DNA of 40,091 nt from Planctomicrobium piriforme. Lineage in GTDB: Bacteria; Planctomycetota; Planctomycetia; Pirellulales; UBA1268. The DNA lies in NCBI GenBank assembly GCA_945861585.1, contig CAMAVC010000024.1, forward strand, positions 1 through 40,091, read 5' to 3'. Position numbers and translations under genes: made by a program. The notes under the pieces are model-generated. The model did not search any database, had not been told where the DNA came from, and worked only from the letters and a program-made list of their open reading frames with translations. Of this stretch, positions 34,597 through 40,091 are shown one piece after another. The first letter of the stretch is position 1; each line of letters begins with the position of its first letter.

Positions 34597-37500
34597 ATGT
34601 TCAGGCCGTCATTTCAGGTTGCGTTTATAGCAGCGATCATATCGATCCAGTTGCCATTGGATGCGGCCACTTATACCTGGACGGGTGCCACCGACTCACT
34701 GTGGACCACGACGACGAACTGGAATCCGACAGCAACGGCTGGCGGGCCGGTCGCCGCCGACACGATTGTGTATGCGGGCGCAGCGAACCAAACCATCAAT
34801 CTTGCGGGCGCCGCACAGACTGTGTCCACATTGACCACGAGCACTGTGGCCGCGTCCGCCGTTGCACTAACGGCCACGAATGGAAGCCTGACGATCAACG
34901 GAAACGTGAACCTCACGCTCAACGCGACGTCAACGACATCGGGGCAACTGACATACGACTTTTCTGGACTCTCCGGTTTCACCTACACGGCTCCCACGCG
35001 AACGTTCGGTGTCGGCTGGGATGTCGGAACCGTGACTGGCACGACGACACTGAACCTCGCAGCCCAAGGGGCGGGTGAAAACACGATCACCGCCCAAGTG
35101 TTTCAAACAGCAGGCGTCGGCAACGGAAATTTTCTTGGTGTGACCGCGATCAGCCTCGGCAAACTCAACACCATCAATTCGAGCACCATCAGTATCGGTT
35201 CCTACAGCAATTCGGGCACGGTAGCCTTCGGGACGGGCATTGCCAACGGTTCGCTGGTTCTCCGAGGCACAGCCGGCGGGGCTTCCCGCAGCGATTCGAT
35301 TTTCATCGGTGCAAATAGTTCCGGAGCCGCGAATCGCACCGGGAGTGGCTGGCTCAATCTGACTAATGGCAGTCTGGACGCTCGGGTCACGACGACGACG
35401 CTTGCAAGTGCGATCTCCAATTCAGTTATCGGCTCAACTGGAGTGTTGACCATATCAAGCGGCACACTCGACACCCTTGCTCTTGTTCTCGGCACGAAGG
35501 GAAATGGTGGAAACTCGACGCACAACGCCACTGTTAACCAGAGCGGGGGGATTGTGCTCACAGGCACGGCGCGTTTCGGCGATATCACCACCGCTGTTGC
35601 AACCGCTCCTACATTCAATTCGATCTACAATCTCGCGAGCGGCACCCTACGGGCAGCCCTCATCACGGCTAATCCAAGCGTGACGATCACCGCGACCACC
35701 ACATCCGGCTCGACGAGCGTGCGCCGCATCGCCTGGTCTGGCGGCACGATCTCCAATTACGACGCGAGCACCGACCTCACGATCAGTGGCACGAGCACCA
35801 ACGCTGGCTACACGATGCAACTCGTGCTCGGTGGCACGACGACACCACAAGTGTTCAGCGCCGAGACTGGCCGCACGATCACCGTCGGCCCGAGTGCGGT
35901 AATCTCCGGCACGGGTAGCCTTCAGAAGCAAGGGGCGGGCACGCTTCGGTTATCGTCCGCAAATACGTACGCCGGCTCGGCGACCCTTTCGGCGGGTACG
36001 ACGCGACTTGGTATCGCCAACGGCCTTTCCGGAAACGCCGCCCTGATCATGAACCCCTCATCGGGCACGGCGACCCTTGACCTCGCCGGCTTCAGCACAT
36101 CGGCGGGCTCGCTCAGCTCATCGGGTGCCGGTGAATCGATCATCGACGTAGCATCTACGGGAACTTCGACTCTCACCGTCGGCGGCGACAATACCAGCAC
36201 CACGTTCGCCGGCCGGCTGCGGAATTCAGGCGGGGCGACGTCGGTGCTCGGGTTCACGAAGAATGGCAGTGGCACATGGACACTGACGGGATCCAACAGC
36301 GCAATCGCCGGCAACCTCGTTTTCAATAACGGAAAGGTGACGATTGACCCGGGTTCTACGGGGTCGTTTACCTCTACCGGCCGATTTCAAATGCTCCCCG
36401 GCAGCGGGACGACTGCGACGCTCGAGATTCTTTCGGGCAGCAACTCCTTCTCAACCGCAGCCGGCATCAGCGGTATGGCCGACAATTCGGCCTCCGGAAC
36501 GGCCGTCTGGAACCTGTCTGGCGGTGCGACCACCCTTGCCCTCTCCACCAACCGCTTTCTGATCGGCAACAAGGGAACTGGCAACGTGAATGTGTCGAAT
36601 AACGCATCCTTCACGATTACTGGAACGACTGATCTCGTCGTCGGCGGTGACCAGGCATTTGCTGCAAACAACGCGACGGGTGCCATCGCGGTGTCGAGCG
36701 GCACGCTGTCGATCACGGGAAGCGGCAATTTGATTCTCGGCCGCAACGTCAGTGGCACGACGACCGGGGCCAACGGCACTATCAACCTCGATGGCGGCGT
36801 CTTCGCCACGATCCGCTCCTTCACTATGGCAACGGGCAGCGGGATGGGCACTGGCACTGTGAACTTCAACGGCGGCACACTTCGTGCCCTCGCTACGAGC
36901 ACAAACTTCATCGCCGTCACGGCCGCCAACGTGCGGGATGGTGGGGCGGTGATCGACACCAACACGTTCAACATCACGATCGCCCAGTCGCTCCAGAGCG
37001 CTGGCACGGGCGGCCTAACGAAACTCGGGGCCGGTGTGCTCACACTCTCCGCATCCAACACCTATATCGGCACGACGGCCGTCGGCGGAGGTACGCTCAA
37101 GGCCGAAAACGTCAACGCCCTCGGGGCCGGCGGCGTGACCGTCGCCAGTGGTGCGACGCTCGACCTGAGCTCGCTCGGAATCGCAAACGCGATCACGAAC
37201 AACGGCGGCACGGTGAGCAACGCTGCAAACTACGCCGGCTCCCAGACGCTCAGCGGCGCAGCAACCTTCGGCACACTTGGCGGCACGCTCGTCGTCGCCA
37301 ACGGCGGAAACGCCACGTTTGGCGGGGCTCTCGCAGCCGCCACGACGATCAATGCGGGCGGCAATGGCACGCTGAACAACGCGGGCTCGATTTCATCTGC
37401 CGGCCTCACGAACAACGGCACGTTCACGATCGATCGCACGGGCTCATCGTCGCTGGCGACCATTTTCAGCGGCAATGGCACGCTCGTGAAGGCGGGTGCA

Positions 37501-38184
37501 GGCGTCGTCTCGCTGTCGGGCTCGAGCAACTTCAGCGGCGCCACGCAGGTGAATGCCGGTGATCTCCGCGTCGATGGCTCGCTCGCAGGCGGCGTGGCAG
37601 TCGCTGCGAACGCCATCCTCGGGGGCGCAGGCAGCGTCGGCACCGTCAGTGGGGCGGGCCTCATCGGCCCGGGCAACTCGCCCGGCGTCCTCACGGCCAC
37701 CGACGTCAACCCGACCGGCGGCCTGTCGTTTGCATTCGAGTTCACACAGGCGGCCCCGCTCTACGGCACGCCTTCAAACGTCGGCAATGATCTCTTCTGG
37801 CTCACCGGCGGCACGCCGTTCACGACGGCCCTCAACGGATCGAACACAGTGAGCATCTACATGACCCAGGCGGCGGCTGAACTCGGCACGCTCACCGGCG
37901 GCTTCTATACGACGAACGCCGTCGATTTCCTGGCGAGCATCAACTCGGCCTCCTTCCAGTATTACGTGGCCGATGCAAACGGCTCGGTGACCTACAACGG
38001 CCAAACCTATACGACGCTCACCGAGTATGACTCGTCGAAGAGCGTCACGATCTCGACCGTCGGCGCGAACGGCGGCCAGGTGATGCAGATGGTCGTCGTC
38101 CCCGAGCCGGGCGCGCTGGCCATCGTCGCCACAGGCGCCGTTGCGGCCGGCTGGACCGCCCTGCGGCGGGTCCGCCGCAAGTAG
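34597..38184 (+). CDS. Giant exported PEP-CTERM beta-helix protein, paralogue of the 1475-residue protein
   Basis: A 1195-residue surface protein. Signal peptide: VAFIAAIISIQLPLDAA, cut before TYTW. From TYTWTGATDSLWTTTTNWNP the first 250 residues begin a beta-helix-style passenger; autotransporter-associated beta-strand repeats then dominate (LQKQGAGTLRLSSANTYAG, GLTKLGAGVLTLSASNTY, LVKAGAGVVSLSGSSNFSG). A segment from about residue 520 to 830 matches the 1475-residue protein closely (LEILSGSN, GGATTLA, IGNKGTG, NFNGGTLRALA-STNFIAVTAA). Residues 1167-1195 carry the PEP-CTERM tag (VVPEPGALA, helix, RRVRRK). No dockerin-like repeat or barrel. The GGAGG site 9 bases before ATG gives the start. 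Probable structural or glycan-binding surface protein; no catalysis recognised. Confidence 0.9.
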   Translation: MFRPSFQVAFIAAIISIQLPLDAATYTWTGATDSLWTTTTNWNPTATAGGPVAADTIVYAGAANQTINLAGAAQTVSTLTTSTVAASAVALTATNGSLTINGNVNLTLNATSTTSGQLTYDFSGLSGFTYTAPTRTFGVGWDVGTVTGTTTLNLAAQGAGENTITAQVFQTAGVGNGNFLGVTAISLGKLNTINSSTISIGSYSNSGTVAFGTGIANGSLVLRGTAGGASRSDSIFIGANSSGAANRTGSGWLNLTNGSLDARVTTTTLASAISNSVIGSTGVLTISSGTLDTLALVLGTKGNGGNSTHNATVNQSGGIVLTGTARFGDITTAVATAPTFNSIYNLASGTLRAALITANPSVTITATTTSGSTSVRRIAWSGGTISNYDASTDLTISGTSTNAGYTMQLVLGGTTTPQVFSAETGRTITVGPSAVISGTGSLQKQGAGTLRLSSANTYAGSATLSAGTTRLGIANGLSGNAALIMNPSSGTATLDLAGFSTSAGSLSSSGAGESIIDVASTGTSTLTVGGDNTSTTFAGRLRNSGGATSVLGFTKNGSGTWTLTGSNSAIAGNLVFNNGKVTIDPGSTGSFTSTGRFQMLPGSGTTATLEILSGSNSFSTAAGISGMADNSASGTAVWNLSGGATTLALSTNRFLIGNKGTGNVNVSNNASFTITGTTDLVVGGDQAFAANNATGAIAVSSGTLSITGSGNLILGRNVSGTTTGANGTINLDGGVFATIRSFTMATGSGMGTGTVNFNGGTLRALATSTNFIAVTAANVRDGGAVIDTNTFNITIAQSLQSAGTGGLTKLGAGVLTLSASNTYIGTTAVGGGTLKAENVNALGAGGVTVASGATLDLSSLGIANAITNNGGTVSNAANYAGSQTLSGAATFGTLGGTLVVANGGNATFGGALAAATTINAGGNGTLNNAGSISSAGLTNNGTFTIDRTGSSSLATIFSGNGTLVKAGAGVVSLSGSSNFSGATQVNAGDLRVDGSLAGGVAVAANAILGGAGSVGTVSGAGLIGPGNSPGVLTATDVNPTGGLSFAFEFTQAAPLYGTPSNVGNDLFWLTGGTPFTTALNGSNTVSIYMTQAAAELGTLTGGFYTTNAVDFLASINSASFQYYVADANGSVTYNGQTYTTLTEYDSSKSVTISTVGANGGQVMQMVVVPEPGALAIVATGAVAAGWTALRRVRRK

Positions 38185-38219
38185 CGATCAAGCCGACCGG
38201 CGGGCGATCCGGCATCGAA

Positions 38220-38440
38220 CTATCGGGCAAACATTTCCTGCAGGATTTCCAATACCCGCTGGGCGGTCGCGGCGTCGATGCGGCCGAGCTTCTTGACAAG
38301 CCGAGCCTGATCGACCGTGCGAATCGGGTCGAGCACGATCTGGCCAGTCTTGCCGCCGAACTGGCACGAAATCCGAGTCGGCTAGCCGCGACCCTTGGTC
38401 GTCATCGGCGCCACGCTCGACTTGATAGTGAGTGTAATCG
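38220..38440 (-). pseudogene. mazF/pemK toxin remnant with in-frame TAG
   Basis: The minus frame ending at TAG (38220-38222) reads PTRISCQFGGKTGQIVLD, then PIRTVDQARLVKKLGRIDAA and RVLEILQEMFAR: the C-terminal half of a MazF/PemK endoribonuclease. Just upstream in the same frame is VAPMTTKGRG, which is the usual lead-in, but the expected Tyr between GRG and PTR is a TAG stop (38382-38384). Further upstream no N-terminal MazF half is recognisable in any frame and a stop appears about 15 codons on. No antitoxin lies next to it. So it is a decayed toxin gene, not a working module. Confidence 0.8.
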
Positions 38441-38579
38441 AGGCAGACCGCGGACCGGACTGCGTCTACTTGCTCGATGAAATCCAATGGGTTTCCGGCT
38501 GGCAACGCTGGCAATGACAACCGGTGTGAGGCTACTGATCGTAGCGTCGCGCACGCCCTGGCCGTCACTTTGAGGCCCG

Positions 38580-39032
38580 TCACTTCGAGAGGGCGAAGTC
38601 GAAGGTGTTGTCGGGAGTAGCCTCGACAATGGCCTTGAATCCCGAGGTCGAATCATCGGCGTACTTCGCGGGCAGCACGTTTTTCGGATCGGGAGCGACC
38701 GACGCCGGCGTGTCAGGCTCCGTACCTCCGATGACCGTCTTGGTGATTGCCACCTTGTAGTCACCGGGCACGACGCCGTCCGCAGGCGCGAACGTGGTGA
38801 GTTTGTACCGCCCCGTCGGATCGGTGACTGCGATCGCTCCATGGCCACCACCCGCAGCCGGGTTAAACATCACAGTAGCCCCAGGCAGCGGCTTCGAGTC
38901 GAACGAGACGATGCCGGTGACAGGATAGGTCTTCGGCAATTCGGGCCTGCGGCTTCGTGAACATCCAACATCAACCGCGAGCAACAAGGCCACTATGACG
39001 GCAAGAAGCGCCGGCGAGATCGCCTTTCTCAT
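38580..39032 (-). CDS. Small lipoprotein with carboxypeptidase-regulatory-like fold
   Basis: A 150-residue probable lipoprotein. A hydrophobic signal (SPALLAVIVALLLAVDVGC) ends in a lipobox VGC with Cys24. The body (YPVTGIVSFDSKPLPGATVMFNP, then TDPTGRYKLTTF and GVVPGDYKVAITK) has the V-x-G-x-V start and G-x-Y-x-L strand of transthyretin-like, carboxypeptidase-regulatory-like domains. In planctomycetes such a lipoprotein usually follows a DUF1559 gene, as it does here 7 bases after that gene's stop. Function unknown; perhaps surface or periplasmic. ATG at 39030-39032 gives the signal at the N-terminus; the open frame upstream of it overlaps the DUF1559 end. Confidence 0.88.
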   Translation of the reverse strand: MRKAISPALLAVIVALLLAVDVGCSRSRRPELPKTYPVTGIVSFDSKPLPGATVMFNPAAGGGHGAIAVTDPTGRYKLTTFAPADGVVPGDYKVAITKTVIGGTEPDTPASVAPDPKNVLPAKYADDSTSGFKAIVEATPDNTFDFALSK

Positions 39033-39039
39033 GAATATC

Positions 39040-40091
39040 TCACTCCACTGATGCGGTTTCACCACCAGATCTCGAGCCTAACGCCCCCCAAATGCTGTAC
39101 GTCGACGGCGTGCCACTCGTGTTCACGGCACCTGAATTGGCCGTCGTCACCGAGATATAGTCCACCACGAACTTCACCGCACCGTCACCAAAGGCCGCAT
39201 TCACGCCGCCGGGATGCTCACTCGTGGCTGAGAGCGACATCCATTGGCTGTTGTTTGGATCGACTGATCCCGCAGTGCTGGCACTGCATGATGCGGAGTT
39301 GGGGGGCAGATGCGACGTGAAGCAGATATTTTCCGCCGCCCCGTCAGTCCAGCGAATCTGTGACGTGATCTTGTACGATTCACCGGCTGGATAGACATCG
39401 TTCCCAAGCGTGCGGCATGTATTCGGATCGCGCACGGCGATCCCATCCTTGACTCTGACATTGCCGCTGGACGTCAGTCCGGCCTGCCGTCCCTGATTGG
39501 CTGCCGTAATGTCGACGGCGGGTCTGACTCGTTCACTCAACAGGAGCGTCTTGCTCAGGCCGTCGGTGCAGTCTTTGTAACGCACGCCGCCCGTCACCTG
39601 GCTCGATCCGCTGTTGTACGTCCCCATCGCCCACAGACCGCGAGCGACTTGGTAGCGATTGGCATGAGTCGCCTGCTGGCCAGTCGAGTGTCGACCCGTC
39701 GCATCGCCAAGACAGAGCACGTAATTGAAGCCGGCAGGATTTTGGGCGACGGATGCCGGATCCGATGGGCAACGCAGCATCTGCGGCGCTGCGTTCCAGA
39801 CACCCCACGACGAATAACCCGCGGGCCCTCCCGCAGGGATTCCGCTGCCTCCCGCCTGGATGCTCTCGAACATCGCGCCTTCTTCGATGAAGGGCAGCAG
39901 GTCCACATAGGCACTGCGACGCCCTTGGTTGTTCAAACTTGGCCAGCAGCACGAGCCGCCGGACGTCGCCGGCAACGCCCGCTTGGCGTCACTGTAGTTC
40001 TGCGTGGCCAGCGCTACCTGCTTCATGTTGTTCGTGCAGCTCGATCGTCGCGCGGCTTCTCGCGCCGTCTGCACCGCCGGCAAGAGCAGGC
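39040..40091 (-). CDS. DUF1559 (prepilin-like) protein, partial, runs off right edge
   Basis: The last about 349 residues of a planctomycete DUF1559 protein. The visible start reads LPAVQTAREAARRSSCTNNMKQVALA, the segment following the type IV prepilin-like helix, so the methylation site and helix lie outside the window. The middle (FGDGAVKFVVDYI, SEHPGGVNAAFGDGAVKF) is the family hallmark H-x-G-G-x-N-x-x-x-x-D-G-x-V. The fold is thought to be a pseudopilin-like N-terminal helix with a globular domain; the role is unknown though the family is highly amplified in planctomycetes. It overlaps nothing and is followed 7 bases later by the lipoprotein gene. Confidence 0.95.
   Translation of the reverse strand, partial: LLLPAVQTAREAARRSSCTNNMKQVALATQNYSDAKRALPATSGGSCCWPSLNNQGRRSAYVDLLPFIEEGAMFESIQAGGSGIPAGGPAGYSSWGVWNAAPQMLRCPSDPASVAQNPAGFNYVLCLGDATGRHSTGQQATHANRYQVARGLWAMGTYNSGSSQVTGGVRYKDCTDGLSKTLLLSERVRPAVDITAANQGRQAGLTSSGNVRVKDGIAVRDPNTCRTLGNDVYPAGESYKITSQIRWTDGAAENICFTSHLPPNSASCSASTAGSVDPNNSQWMSLSATSEHPGGVNAAFGDGAVKFVVDYISVTTANSGAVNTSGTPSTYSIWGALGSRSGGETASVE

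Overview
The window reads as chromosomal DNA of a planctomycete, probably Pirellulales-like. The signs are high GC, two PEP-CTERM giant proteins plus a small one, an EPLESRHLLA-type (LEPR-XLL-like) N-terminus, dockerin-like repeats, a DUF1559 prepilin-like gene next to a small carboxypeptidase-regulatory-like lipoprotein, and a planctomycete-style Ser/Thr kinase. This assignment is inference from gene families, not from a marker gene.

Layout. 1-3769 holds three minus-strand genes: a P-type cation ATPase cut by the left edge, an OprP/OprO-like porin and a membrane zinc peptidase. 3863-6447 is a two-gene plus-strand unit: a probable lipoprotein, then a GTG-initiated protein whose N-terminal 175 residues look like an H-NOX (heme nitric oxide binding) domain joined to a Ser/Thr kinase. 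I consider this fusion the most interesting object here. 6483-8305 is ykgJ-like plus hisS, coupled by ATGA, divergent from recJ (8418-10205). An AbrB-type antitoxin/Doc toxin pair, a PQQ-type beta-propeller protein, tRNA-Pro(CGG), a fatty acid desaturase, a tiny glycine-rich membrane protein and pdxH follow.

From 34278 back to 15158 every main gene lies on the minus strand and forms a carbohydrate-use locus: sodium/solute symporter, GH130 phosphorylase/glycosidase, GH5-like TIM-barrel hydrolase, propeller histidine kinase, NarL-type regulator, a 1828-residue heparinase-like lyase with PA14, Ig-like, dockerin-like and CBM2 modules, a 1475-residue beta-helical PEP-CTERM protein, and a small PEP-CTERM protein. 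Divergent from the symporter is a second giant PEP-CTERM beta-helical protein (34597-38184) whose middle is paralogous to the 1475-residue one. The likely logic is that the sensor and regulator detect breakdown products, the large exported proteins bind and cut a polymer at the cell surface, and the symporter with GH130 handles the oligosaccharides. The GH130 points to mannosides and the lyase to uronates, so a mannose/uronate heteropolymer is a plausible but unproven substrate.

The right end carries a mazF toxin remnant with an in-frame stop, a lipoprotein, and a DUF1559 gene cut by the window edge. No CRISPR array, rRNA or insertion sequence was seen.
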